Assembly (NCBI GenBank): GCA_026122225.1
Contig: JANEZZ010002881.1
Coordinates: 186,001 to 250,000, forward strand
DNA from: Heloderma charlesbogerti
Lineage: Eukaryota > Chordata > Lepidosauria > Squamata > Helodermatidae
Direction of reading: 5' to 3'
Length of the DNA stretch: 64,000 nucleotides
Position numbers and translations under genes: made by a program
Notes under the pieces: generated by a model
What the model saw: only the letters and a program-made list of their open reading frames with translations
Database searches by the model: none
Told to the model about the DNA's origin: nothing
Part shown: piece by piece, positions 23,790-34,977 of the stretch
How positions within the stretch are numbered: position 1 is the first letter of the stretch
How the letters are laid out: each line of letters opens with the position of its first letter

Positions 23790-23880
23790 ATCTTGTAGGC
23801 ATCTGGTTGGCCACTGTGTGAACAGAATGCTGGACTAGGTAGCCTTTTGGTCTGATACAGCATGGCTCGTATGTTCCTTG
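23790..23880 (+). mobile_element. CR1-group LINE 3' end fragment
   Basis: GGCATCTGGTTGGCCACTGT, GAACAGAATGCTGGACTAGG and CAGCATGGCTCGTATGTTC form the standard 3' terminus of this LINE group; compare the reverse copy at 18901. Confidence 0.7.
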
Positions 23881-25589
23881 TCTAAGTCCAATATATTGCT
23901 ATACCACATAATAGTTTTATGAATAAAAAGCCCTACTCATATTTCCATTTTCTGATTCAGGACTGGTGTAGAGCTGAATGAAAATGGCCTCCCAAAATTC
24001 TTCAGCCTATTTGCATCTGGTGAAATTGAGTAGGGAGAGATCATTTAACCAAATATTCCCTGGAGAGGGAGCAGAATTTTCCAACAGTTTGGATGGAGGC
24101 AAAAAAGAAAATTCGCAGAATGTTTCTCGGAATATTCTCTTCTGAGAAAATTTGGCTCAGTTAATGCTGAATTAAATTATATTGCTAGTTAATACTGATG
24201 GATAAAGGAAAAAAAGGTCTAAGACAGGAGTACAGGAAGGAGAAGGGGCCAAGCCCATTGTTTCCTTCAAACAATATTAAAATATTAAACAATATTAGAA
24301 ATAGATCCACATTTGCACCAAAAATTCACCACCATATTCATGGAGGAGACTGTTTTACCCCATATTCTCCAACAGTTCATGGGGAGCTTGAAAAATAAAA
24401 AATCAGCCAATTTATCAGAAAAATCTTTTCTGAAAAGAAATCAGATCAGCTCTAGAATATAAATTCTTGCCCTAGACAGTTTTGACATTTGAGTCAAAAG
24501 CTCTTGGGAACTGCAACCTCAAATCCAGAGAAGATAATTATACCTCAAATCTGTAGTGCAGCCTGAACCCAATCCATATTCAGATCTGAACACCACATCC
24601 TTGGCCCATCTCTAATTATGAGTAATCTTGATTTGATTTTTATCTTGGTAATAGACAAGCTGGGCACAAAGCTGCTTTCTCACTATGTCAGGAGACCAGA
24701 TAATATGTATCTTTCAGATACCTTTCAAGAGCATTCTTTTTCTCCTTCACTGAACATTTATTAGCTTTGCAAGACATGCCCCAAAGTAAAGATCATGTTA
24801 AAACACTGGACACTTGCTATTCTTTCCTCATCAAAAATCTCTGCGTGTTTCTGGTGTCAGAGACATTTTGTCAGTTTACCAATAAAAGGGACTGTTATTC
24901 ATAAGTGCTAGCTAAGCGGAAAGTGCCAAAGACTTATGAATACTTATCAGATTGTGTGAAAGTTGCAGCCTTCACACCACAGTCTGATTCGCAATGGTAA
25001 GGAGCCTTCTGGGTGCCATTTGGGGAATAAAAGGATGCTGTCATGACTCCAAGAACAGAAAGGTAGCCAGACGCTAGTCCTCTGTGAAAATAGTCCATTG
25101 CATGGCCATTTTTATTAGGGTATCTGACACCAAGCAATTGTCTATTAGCAACCATGCTTTTTCCATTTATAGCACTGGGACAAACAATTCAAAGAAATAT
25201 ACTGTGTAGTTTTATGAATCTTCAAGTTATCTTAAGACAATGACATCGAAGGTTCAGACACCAGAGCATTCATTCTGGGTGATCACATATTTATGAAGAT
25301 AAAACATTAGACTCTCCCCTTGTATATCTTCCAAATAAGCACTAAAACATTGTGCAGTTAGGGCTTGTTTACATGTTCTATCAGGCATAAATTTGCCCTC
25401 AGCCAATTAAAAATGTTATAAAAGCACCATGCTAGTTAAATACACTTTCCCCTAATGGAAAACCCATTTTTCCTAAAGTTTGCCATTCGGTTGAAATTGA
25501 AGGCTTACACTAAATTTTACGAGACAATAAATTAGATCCAGACTTAGTCATATTAATGTTTACAACATCACAGAAATATAGCCCTTCCT
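23881..25589. other. no gene seen
   Basis: AT-rich. Text such as GAATGTTTCTCGGAATATTC and GAGGCAAAAAAGAAAATTCG (about 24100) may be relics of the AT-rich hAT-like family. Confidence 0.4.
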
Positions 25590-26556
25590 CACTGTTCCTT
25601 CTGTGAAAACTCCTATCCATGTGCTGGTTATCCCTTGCCGTGACTACTGCTATCTTCTTCTCTCTGGTCTCCTGTTTCCTTACCATCATCTACTCACATC
25701 CATCCAGCCCCCTGCTGTCAAAATTATTACCTCTCTCATTGTTCTAACCATTTGACCCTAGTCCTTAAATCCCTTCACTGGCTTCCTCTCTATTTCTGGA
25801 TCTTGTGCAGTCTTCTTGTTTTCCTTATAAAGCGCTCCATGACCTGCCTCTGCTTATTTCTCTGTACTTATATCCAACACATCTAGGGGTGTATGAAACC
25901 CCACTTACCTGCATCTGCGGGGGGTCCACCAGGGGGGAGGCAATCCGTTCCTCCCCCCAGAATCCTCGACGGGGGGGGAGGCGATCCGTTCCTCCCCCCT
26001 TGGAATCCTCCCCAGCCGGCTCCGCTCTGCAGCGAGTCCGCAGAGTTGACTGCCAGGCTGCGGCCGCAAATGGCATCCCGCGTAGGGGACACCATTTGCG
26101 TCCCTGCTCTTTGCCGTGATAGCCTACGTAAATATTTACGTAGCCTCTCACGGCTAAAGCGGGGACGCAAATGGCGTCCGCTACGCAGGACACCATTCAT
26201 GGCCGCAGACCAGACGGCAGTGGCCAGATTCGGACCCACCAGAGGCAGGTAGGAGCCGGTCCGCCAAGACTTCGTGGGGTGGCCGGGGGGATTGCTCGGT
26301 TCCACCACAGACTCCGGGGGCCGAATTAACTGGAATTCACTGGAATTTGGCCTCACTGGAGTCCGTGGCGGAATTCTCCGCCATCCCTAAACACATCTTT
26401 TCCTGTGACTTTCATTCACCCAACTGCACCACCCTCACCTGTACTACCACTTATGCCTGGAACCACCTCCCCAAATCCCTCCATGTGATCACTTCCCTTA
26501 TTTTCTGTAAGTCCTTCCTCAAAACTCACTTTTTCTGGGAAGCCTTTGCATCGTCA
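25590..26556 (+). mobile_element. ancient L2 LINE fragment split by a hAT element
   Basis: Plus-strand decayed frames keep the L2 thumb order: CRDYCYLLLSGLLF (about 25640), a region like SIQPPAVKIIT (about 25705), LNPFTGFLS (about 25770), then after the insertion WNHLPKSLHVITS (about 26455-26500) and KTHFFWEAF (about 26525). Several stops; inactive. Confidence 0.65.
25884..26389 (+). mobile_element. palindromic hAT-type nonautonomous element, copy 5
   Basis: Perfect 8-bp duplication AACACATC (25876-25883 and 26390-26397) around TAGGGGTGTATGAA and CCGCCATCCCTA. Core 26070-26200 is P2-P1-P2, with P1 at about 26117-26153 and the outer P2 arms GGGACGCAAATGG. Donors point out of both ends: a perfect CAG/GTAAGT on the minus strand (25903-25911) and CAG/GTAGGA (26246-26254). 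Copies of the G-rich subterminal unit lie at 25918-26015. Confidence 0.92.
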
Positions 26557-28016
26557 CCTTATTTATTTATTTAAAATATTTTTTGGCCGCCTTTCAGAGC
26601 AGAAGCCCTCCCAAAGCGGCTTACAATAAAGTACATAAAAACAATTAAAATATTAAAAGTGATAAAAATGTAGAAACAATAAAAACTGACAACAAACAAT
26701 TAAAACCAACAATAAAACCAACAACGATGTTAACAGCAGCAACAGTAGCAGTGATATCAGCAGAAGGCCAAGGTAAAATAATATGTTTTCAAGGCCTTCT
26801 TAAAAGACTGCAATGAGGGAGCATGGCAGACCTCCAATGGCAGGTTGTTCCAAAGATGAGGGGCCAATGCAGAGAAGGCCTTCTCACGTGTGTTCGCCCA
26901 CCTGACTGCTCTCACAGGTGAGCAAATAAGAAGGGCCTCTCTTTCTGATCTTAAAGTGCAGGCAGGCTGATATGGGTGTAGACGGTCCTTCAAGTAACTT
27001 GGTCCCAAACTGTTTGAGGCTTTAAAGTCAAAACCAGCACTTTGAATTGGGCTCAGAAACGCACTGGTAACCAGTGCAGCTGGCGCAGTATAGGCGTTAT
27101 ATGATCGAATTGGCTCACCCCCACCAATACTCGGGCAGCCGCATTCTGCAGAAGCTGGAGTTTCTGAACCGTCTTCAAAGGCAGCCCCACGTATAGCGCA
27201 TTACGGTAGTCCAGCCTGGACGTGACTAGTGCATGGATAACTGAGGCAAAGTCCGTCCTCTCCAGATAGGGCTGCAGTTGGTGTACCAGCCTAAGCTGGT
27301 AAAAAGCACTCCTGGACACCGCAGCCACCTGGGCTTCCCCAGTTAGCTTAGAGTCCAGGAGGCCTCCCAGACTGCACACTTGGTCTTTCAGGGGGAGTGC
27401 AATCCCATCTAAGACCACTTGTATACCTCCATCTGAAGTAGTTGGTTTCCCAACCCACAGTACCCCCGCCTTGTCGGATTACGCTTGAGCTTGTTCACCT
27501 TCATCCACCCCCAAACAGCCTCCAGACACTGGTTCAAGAGTTCCACAGCCTCCCTGGGATGTGCAGGTGGAAACAAGAGGAAGAGCTGAGTATCACCCAC
27601 ATACTGATGACATTTCAGCCCAAACCTCCCGGTGACTTTCCCCAGCGGTTTCATTTAGATGTTAAAAAGCAGGGGGGACAAGATAGAACCTTGCAGCACC
27701 CCACAGGCTAATGGCCATGGGGTGGAACCGAAGTCCCCCAGCACCACCTTCTGAGACCGCTCCTCCAGAAAAGACCGGAACCACTTTAAAACTGTGCCTC
27801 CCAAGCCCAGTCTAGATAAACAATCCAGAAGGATACCATGTTCGATGGTATCGAAAGCCACTGAGAGATCCAGAAGAACCAACAGGGTAGCACTCCCCCC
27901 GTCCATTCCCCAGCATAAGTAATCAACCAGGGTGACCAAGGCGGTTTCCGTCCCATAACCAGGCCTGAAACCTGATTGGAATGGATCTAAATAGTCCCTA
28001 TACCTCACTGTAACTA
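26557..28016 (-). mobile_element. L2-clade LINE, 5'-truncated
   Basis: On the minus strand it holds the second half of the L2 reverse transcriptase and the 3' UTR. Visible in order: YLDPFQSGFRPGYGTETALV (about 27990), VLLDLSVAFDTIEHGILLD (about 27870), GVLQGSILSPLLFNI (about 27660) and the catalytic box (27593-27604), which reads YVGD instead of YADD. Then come ALVTSRLDYRNALYVGLPL (about 27210) and WNNLPLEVCHAPSLQSFKK (about 26840). The 3' UTR (26557-26756) has the usual CGGCTTACAATAAAG text. Frame shifts separate four frames; loss of one catalytic Asp makes it inactive. Confidence 0.9.
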
Positions 28017-28201
28017 AACCAAAGTATGGGTAATTGGAAGAAATTGCATATTCCTCCCCTGATTACCCATGCCTTCCCTTCCTCTGTACTCTGTTGTTTC
28101 CTTGTGTCTATTTTGCATTAAGCCTCCTGTGCTAGGGACCTGTCACACCTCATCTTTGTAAAGCACCATGTCCATAGGTGACACTACATCTGTATCTATT
28201 T
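28017..28201. other. no gene seen
   Basis: Short unremarkable gap between an L2 and a MITE. Confidence 0.4.
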
Positions 28202-28286
28202 CTTAGAGTAGACCTACTGAAATCAATGGGACTTAAGTTAGTCATGATTAATTTAAGTCCATTGATTTAAACAGATCTACTCTAAG
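28202..28286. mobile_element. hairpin MITE, near-perfect palindrome
   Basis: Arms CTTAGAGTAGACCTACTGAA and its mirror (AGATCTACTCTAAG at the right end) pair over about 38 bases with CAATGGGACTTAAGT in the stem and a very short loop. Best preserved of its family here. Confidence 0.8.
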
Positions 28287-29008
28287 TATTACTAAGGCTA
28301 GATTCAACCCATAGTTTGCATAACATTAAATCAGAAGGGGAAACTGCCCAGGCCTCAATGAGAATTTCCGTTTTTCCTACCTTGAGGGCAAATTGAGACT
28401 CCCACAGTTTCATTCTGAATCTCTGCAAGGAAGGATGCAGGATTCCTGATCAGGTTACAACCCAAACTGGTTAACCAATGCAACAAGACAACCATGCTTG
28501 ATTTTTATTTAGGGGAAAACCCACAGATGAGTATTTATATATTCTGATGATTTCAAGATGTTTATAGGAAGATTATATTATGCGGTCAGTGGAGAAAGGA
28601 GGATGAAAATTTCTCATCCTGAGCTATATAATGACCTTGTATGGAGATACAAATAATTACAAAACAAAGAGATGTCTTCCCCTTGTCTTAAAATATGTCA
28701 TGTGTAACTTTCCCCCAGACTCTCCCCATGAGAATTATCTGTTATGAGCACCTCATCCTCTAATCTAGCAACTGGCTTAAGCTTTGCATGTTGCCTTAGA
28801 ATTCAAGAGTCTTGTGGATTCCAGAAGTATTCCAACGCTCACCAGTAAATAGTGGAAAGAGACAGGAGAGTCCAGTGCACCATAAAAGACTACTTGGTTT
28901 ATTAAGATGTGAGGTTACAAAGGGGAAATCTTTTTAAACCTATGTTTTAAATTGACGAAGCATATCTGGGTAAGAACAAATGATACCACTTTACCACCCA
29001 GTATTAGG
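28287..29008. other. no gene seen
   Basis: No recognisable signal. Confidence 0.4.
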
Positions 29009-29180
29009 AAAGCTGGTGTGGATGTTCTGCATAGAGTACCAGACTTGGACCAAGGAGATCCAAGTTCAAATCCCCACCCAGTCATGAAGCTCACTGGTCA
29101 CCTTTGGCCTGTCACTCTCCCTCAGCCCACTCTTCTTCAGAGGCTTGTTGGGAGGATAAAATACAGGATAAAATAAAATA
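29009..29180 (+). mobile_element. MIR-like tRNA-derived SINE
   Basis: AAAGCTGGTGTGGATGTTC head, GTTCAAATCCCCAC B box (canonical GTTCRANNCC), GGTCACCTTTGGCCTGTCA and GTTGGGAGGATAAAATA body. Confidence 0.8.
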
Positions 29181-29234
29181 AAATTTACACCACTCAGAGC
29201 TTCTGGAGGAAGGGTGTGACACACAAATGTAACC

Positions 29235-29625
29235 ATATGGTTCCGGCACAGCCTATCTTAAGGACCGCCTCTAGCAGCACCAGATAGGCCGCTTAACAAG
29301 ATCAGCCTCGGATGGCCTTCTCTCTGTCCCATCAGCCAGGACAGCTAGACTGGTGAGGACGAGGGAGAGGGCCTTTTCTATGGTGGCCCCCACTCTGTGG
29401 AACTCCCTCCCTAGGGAACTCTGTCATGCCCCTCTTTAATGAGCTTCTGTCGTGCATTAAAAACGTGGTTGTTCAGGCAGGCATTTGGGGTGGGTTAGGG
29501 TATTTTAGAAAATGTTTTTATTGTAGAATTTTATTGTTTTAAACTGTTTTATTGTATATTGTACATCGCCCAGAGTGGCTGGGTGACCAGCCAGATGGGC
29601 GATTAATAAATTTAATAATAAAATA
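29235..29625 (+). mobile_element. LINE 3' end (L2 group or relative)
   Basis: Plus-strand C-terminal text GGCCCCCACTCTGTGGAACT (a WNS-type motif) is followed by a 3' UTR ending CATCGCCCAGAGTGGCTGGG and GGGCGATTAATAAATTTAAT. The same 3' UTR type recurs at 50495-50820. Confidence 0.7.
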
Positions 29626-29689
29626 ATAACCAGCTAGATAAAATTGCAACAAGAAGGAACACTGCAAATGGGAGAGAGGACAGGGATGT

Positions 29690-29832
29690 TTATTGTTGAT
29701 TGTTTAAAATTGTTTTTATATTTTTGTTTGTTAATGGTTTTATATTATTTTATTATATTGTGTTTTTATGGTTTTAAGGTTCGTAAACCACCCAGAGAGC
29801 TTTGGCTATTGGGCAGTATAGAAATGTAACCT
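29690..29832 (+). mobile_element. L2 3' UTR fragment
   Basis: Ends CCACCCAGAGAGCTTTGG then CTATTGGGCAGTATAGAAAT, the mirror of the 5128 L2 terminus. Confidence 0.65.
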
Positions 29833-29894
29833 GGGTCCTACTGCAGTCACAGCAGTGAATCCTTTTCGTGCCAGAATTTATTTCATGCATATAT

Positions 29895-29938
29895 AGAGAG
29901 AGAGAGAGTGTGTGTGTGTGTATTGTGTGTGTGTGTGC
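29895..29938. repeat. (GA)n(GT)n microsatellite
   Basis: AGAGAGAGAGAG followed by GTGTGTGTGTGT interrupted by ATT. Confidence 0.9.
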
Positions 29939-30221
29939 ATCAATAACCTCTAAAGGGGGAAAGGATGTGAACTGAACACTGCACCAAACTGTGCACACAC
30001 ACAAAGTCTGGAAATCAAAAATGGAAGAAAGGAATTTCTCAATGCATTTAACAAAGAAGATTAGCTAATTCAGAACCGCCCCCTCAAAATTTGGGTGGGT
30101 GGGGGAATTGGATGGGGAGGATTTTGTTCAAAACCCCTAGTATCAGAGTGATAGCTTGTAACACAGGTTATGGTAGGAGGGGTTGAGGAGGTTAAAAAGG
30201 GTTTTAAAGTGTCCTACACAC

Positions 30222-30280
30222 TCTCTCTCACACACACACACGCACACACACGCGCACACACTGATGCACACACACACAGA
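30222..30280. repeat. (CA)n-rich microsatellite
   Basis: CTCTCTCTCACACACACACA followed by imperfect CA/CG units. Confidence 0.9.
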
Positions 30281-30359
30281 CCAGTGTCTTGAACTGGGAC
30301 TTCCAGCAGCCAGGCTCAAGAGCGTCATCTCCTAACTCACCGAGAAGGCATGTTTGCCA

Positions 30360-30430
30360 AAGAAAAAACCATTAGGCAGAGTAAGGCAGCTGCTTCAGGC
30401 AGCTAATTTGGGGTGTCATGAAAGGGTAGC
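30360..30430 (+). repeat. dispersed repeat, shared with 51005-51070
   Basis: ACCATTAGGCAGAGTAAGGC, then GCTTCAGGCAGCTAATTTGG and GGGTGTCATGAAAGGG. The second copy at 51005-51070 reads ACCATTAGACAAAGCAAGG .. CCTCAGGCACCAGATGATGG .. GATGTGGAGGGG. Class unknown, perhaps a MITE end. Confidence 0.5.
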
Positions 30431-31360
30431 AGAGGGTTAGTTATTTAATTTACTATTATTGCAGTCTTACTGCCAGGGAGGGGAAGAAGCCCTTATGGGA
30501 TTCTCTGCCTCGGGTGCCAAAATAACTTGGCTGCCCTTGCGTGCTATGTGCCGCACCTTGCCATGCGGGGGGGGGGGGCTTGCTCCTCCATCTCTGGCAG
30601 CAGAATGTCTTGAGCCAGCTCTGAGAAGCACTTGGACTGAGGTATCTAGATCCATCACTGAGTGAGCAGTACAAGCCCTAGCAGTTGACCCAGCACCCAG
30701 GGAAGTGATGCAGGAAGTTAGCTAACGCATCTCCACCTGACCCTATAGAGCAGCTTTCCCCATGCTGTCTTGGGAACATGGGACACATCTGAAAGGCACC
30801 ATCAAGAAGACTGCTATAATGTTTTGGCCCAGGAACAACTTCTTCAAGCCTGAGCAGCTCATCTCTACTTAGAAGATTCCTGCCAGACAGAGCTCACGCT
30901 CTCCACCTTGTCCCACTCTGTAGTTTGAAACCTGACCACTTTTCTCTCTTTGATCATATTGTTTGCATCTGGCTCACCTGCTGATTAGCTGCTGACCCCA
31001 ACTCTTTGCAGGCCTCAGGGCCAAGGGAGACATTTACTTTAATGGATCGCTATTTTGCAATATACATTGCAGGTGTGGAGGGCCTGCTCTGCAGTAGGGA
31101 GAAAGGTCTAAAAAAAACCCCACAACCCTACCCCCCACCACATTGGGGTCTGGATTCAGATTGGGGGCTTTGCACTTACATTAGAGTAAAACTGTAAAAG
31201 AAAAAGAAGAAGCTGCTAGCAATGTCTTTAAAGTTTGACTCTTAGTCTATGTTACTTACCTTTGGCTGCCACATGCCCAGCAGTTTGATCCCCCTGTCCT
31301 TGAGGGCTCTAACCCTCTTACCTGTTGGATGCTGACTCTCACGGACACATATGCGTGACA

Positions 31361-31382
31361 CACACACACACACACACACACC
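31361..31382. repeat. (CA)n microsatellite
   Basis: About eleven CA units. Confidence 0.9.
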
Positions 31383-31931
31383 CCTTGCACACCAAAACAA
31401 AAAGGCTTGTTAAGGAATAAAATGCTTTGATTCGATAGGGACTCCCAACTGTGCCTTAAAAATGAATCTTTTTTCCCCGCCATGACAGATAATCAAATTC
31501 AAATTCATACCCAGAGAATTCATATCGTGTGAGTTCACAGTAAATATCTGTTACAGCTCTAGAAAGCACCTACAAATAAAAAGACCTGCAATAAAATTGT
31601 AAAGCTGGCAGCCTCACTGTTGATTGGTTGCCAACGGTAGTACAATTTCAGTAGGATTACTCATGCTTATGCATACTATGCACAGAGGTAACCATTTTCA
31701 AAATCAGCTCCTTAACTTGTAAATTCTTTGGAACAGGCAATTCTATCTGCCACTAACAAAAAATGGATATTAGAGAAAACAAACTGTTCTCATTCCAGCC
31801 TATTTTGTTTGTAATCATTTTGCCAAAGCATTACTTCAGGAGACAGTTCAAGAAGACACAAATCTGTGTTTGCAACAACACCAACAACAAAAAGCAATTC
31901 AAAGGGAGCCTCATTTTAAAATAGTATCAGA

Positions 31932-31962
31932 GTGTGTGTGTGTTTGTGTATGTGTGTGTGTT
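31932..31962. repeat. (GT)n microsatellite
   Basis: GTGTGTGTGTGTTTGTGTATG and further GT units. Confidence 0.9.
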
Positions 31963-32342
31963 TCCACTAATACGTGGAAAGATCTATTGACTAATAAACG
32001 CGTTTGGTTTGGTATATAAAGATTTCGGGCCAGTGTTAGGTTTATCTTAGTATAATTTGTATAATTTTTAACAGATAATTTTGTGGGTTTCAAGATGAAT
32101 ATTGGCTTCCTCCAGGAATTATTGAGCTTAGATCCAAGAATCATATATGGTATTCTACATGTGCAACAGAGCTTTCCCAGCCGCATCTCAGTGCAGTCCC
32201 TCACACTTTCCGAAAAACCACTACTAAGGTTTTCAGGCCATCTGGAAAGGTATGTAACACAATGCGGGGGGGGGGGGCTGTAGCTGGAGAAGTCTCCCTG
32301 TGCATAAATAGAAATGCCTTCCATTTATTTAAGGGACACTTC

Positions 32343-32480
32343 ATAGAATCAGACCGGGAAGGGACCTCAAAGATCATCTCATCCAGCTAGAACATCCTTG
32401 ATATGTATCCACTGTCTGCTTAAAAACCTCTAATGAAGGACAGTCCACCACCTTCTGATGCAGCATATTGCACTGTTGAA
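32343..32480 (-). mobile_element. CR1 LINE 3' end fragment
   Basis: CATAGAATCAGACCGGGAAG, GGACCTCAAAGATCATCTC and ATCCAGCTAGAACATCC are the reverse of the classic amniote CR1 terminus. Confidence 0.75.
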
Positions 32481-32539
32481 CAGCTTACACCATCAGGAAG
32501 TTCTTCATACTATCAGGAAGCATGTATGAAGCGCCTTCT

Positions 32540-32720
32540 ACAGGTTCAGCTCACTAGTCCATCTGGCCCAGTACTGCCTACTGTGACTGACAGTGGCTCT
32601 TCATGATCTCAGCCAGAGGTTTTTCCCATCGTTGGCTCCATTTAACTAAAGATGTCAGAATGAAATTGGGACCTTCTACATGCAAAACATTTGCTTTACA
32701 AGTGAGCTATAGCCCCTCCT
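32540..32720 (-). mobile_element. tRNA-derived SINE, reverse copy
   Basis: Mirror of the SINE at 8360: CATCTGGCCCAGTACTGCC at the 3' side, GGGACCTTCTACATGCAAAA in the anticodon region and TGAGCTATAGCCCCTCC at the tRNA 5' end. The B box is decayed. Confidence 0.7.
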
Positions 32721-32799
32721 ACTTTGTCTTAGTGTTTCATATTCTTGCAAGACTTTCTAGGAGACATGGTCTCCTAGAATTGACTCAACTAATCAACTA

Positions 32800-32878
32800 T
32801 CATAGAATACTAGGCTTGGAAGGGGCCTACAAGGCCATTGAGTCCAACCCCCAACTATTGTCTCAATCGATTAAATAA
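32800..32878 (-). mobile_element. CR1 LINE 3' end fragment
   Basis: CATAGAATACTAGGCTTGGA, AGGGGCCTACAAGGCCATTG, AGTCCAACCCCCAACT. Confidence 0.75.
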
Positions 32879-34674
32879 ATACACACTAGTAATTCTATGT
32901 AGGCAACCCGCATTGATGCAACAATGCATCCATCTTTTTTTTTTAACTCCCAAACCTTTTAGAACTGAAAAGTCACTGAAAGACCAGAAGAAAACTTGCT
33001 AACACCGTGTGTCATGATCCACACTAAAACACATTGATGAGATGCATAAATTAAAGCTTTGTTTTCTGGTGATAGCAAATGCAGAGTGTTTTGTCTAGCT
33101 AGATGGACCATGAAGGATGTCAAATTTTACAACATTCCTTTCGAGCATCATGGTTCAGGAATGGGGGAGGAGAAGTGGAGAGAAAAAGGAATATATCTCC
33201 TGATAAGATTATGAGTCTTGCAAACGATTTTGCCTGAAATACTCTAGCAAGGATATCTTCTTTTGGGAAATATCTTCAACCTCAATTAGTTTAATTGACA
33301 GGGAAGCCAAGAGAATACAGAAGAAAGGACAGCTGCAGACTTTTCTTTTCTTTTTTTGCTAAAATGGGTTTCCAGGTTCACTATGCATGTTATCACTGCT
33401 CTTAATATTTATAGTGCATGTCATCAAACCTGTGCATTTTATACATTCAAACCTTTGAGTCATTAACAATAGCAACTTTTTTAAGGGGGGGGGGAGAATT
33501 ACAGCATATTAGTGCTGTAGCCAGGCTTGATATTTTCTTCATTAAAGGCAACATGGCTATTCCTAATAACACTAGTTTGCACTTGGGGAAAAGAATGATA
33601 ATGCATTTGTGTTCCTCTCTAGAAATGAAAAAAGGAGGGGGAGAATTATCTACCTAAAGTGATGAAAATTGTAAGATTCTTCTCTCTCTGCTCCAAGCAG
33701 TAAACTAATCTCAGTCCAGAAGAACTAGTGACATTCTGAAGCCCCTATATGGTGGAGGGGGGGATTGGAATAGTTGTGGCAACCCTGGGAATTTCAGGGA
33801 ATCCATATAATTTACAATTTCCTGTGATTCATCAGACTTCCTTCTTCCCAAGAGAAATTGGCTACCACTTATTTACACACACTATGCACTAGCTTAACTC
33901 CAAAGAGGTCAGTCAAAAACCATTAACAAATCCTTTTGTGGAAGAGGGCTTTGGCTATTGGGCAGTATAGAAATGCAAATGAATGAATGAATGAACGAAC
34001 GAATGAATGAATATCAAGAAGCAGAAGCAAAAGAAGGACAACAACAACAACATTTGGTGCAGAAATTTAGGCTGTAATCCTTAGCAGACTTGCTTGTAAA
34101 TAAAATAGTTTGAAATCAGTCCTTTGTTCCAAGAAAAACAAAGTACGAACCACCACAAATTCAGCACTTCCAAATACCATTACTTAAGCATGCAAACTTT
34201 GTTTTTACTGTCTCCTATGGGCACAATTCAAAGGTCTCTGGGGCTCCAGAGAACACAGAGCTCTGCACACATGGGCTTCCCTGTACATATAATGGGCCAC
34301 CCCCATTGTATTCAGGAAACCTTCCCTGACTCATTAAAGAGAAAAGACTAGTCCCTGTTGTGTAATGTTTGATGAAGACATCAGAGCTCCCATATGTGTT
34401 AGCATTACTTTCTATTCAGGGTTAATGAGGTATCAAGACAAATAAAATGTTCCCTTCTTACACTGGCTACAGAAATATTTATTTATGACGTTTCTATCCA
34501 ATATTTTCCCCCATGGAATTTAAGGAGTTGTACATGGGGTGCTTAGGTGGTTTCCCATATAGGCACTGGCCAGACCTAGATCTGTTTAGCTTGAACAAGT
34601 ACCTTCAAACCATGTCAAAGTTTGTCCAGTCTGCACTGCAAGAGGTTGGAGCACAATCACAAAATCATATAAAC
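32879..34674. other. no gene seen
   Basis: Contains an L2 3' UTR end joined to an AATG tetramer run (33945-34012) and a polyG tract (about 33486-33495). Confidence 0.4.
33945..34012 (+). repeat. L2 3' terminus with (AATG)n tail
   Basis: GGCTTTGGCTATTGGGCAGT then ATAGAAATGCAAATG and about eight AATG/AACG units, which have grown from the LINE 3' tail. Confidence 0.7.
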
Positions 34675-34977
34675 CAGGGGTGATGAACCGCTTTCAGCCT
34701 GACCGCCAACTTCCATTTCAGAGGAGCTCTTGGGAGCCATGTTCCAGTGGTGGGCAGGACCAGAAATACCAGCATACTGTAGCTCAGTGCTCTTACTGCC
34801 AGGATCTAAGCTTTAGCTGAGACATTTCCACCTTTTAGAATGGGAAAAAAACTATACAAAAGGTCAGTGGCTAGGAAAAAGGGGGCATGGCCATTTGGGG
34901 AACCCTGGAGGGCCAGAGTGGGACCCCAGGTGGGCTGGATTTGTCCCCCACCACCACCCTGAGGTTCTACACTCCTG
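34675..34977. mobile_element. hAT MITE (303 bp)
   Basis: Left end CAGGGGTGATGAACC and right end GGTTCTACACTCCTG are inverted repeats of the CAGGGGTGGGGAACCT type. Flanks ATATAAAC (34667-34674) and ATACAAGC (34978-34985) match 6 of 8 with two transitions, which fits an old 8-bp hAT duplication. The body has GGAGCTCTTGGGAGCC and GTGGTGGGCAGGACCAGAAA. Non-coding. Confidence 0.8.

Larger units (their letters stand above)
29833..32342. other. no gene seen; several microsatellites
   Basis: Holds GA/GT tracts (29895-29938), CA tracts (30222-30280, 31361-31382), a GT tract (31932-31962) and a dispersed repeat (30360-30430). A polyG run lies at about 30565-30578. No coding signal. Confidence 0.45.

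Noticed and set aside
29774..30328. Open frames over CA/GT tracts
   Set aside because: Frames made of alternating Cys-Val or His-Thr codons are translations of microsatellites.
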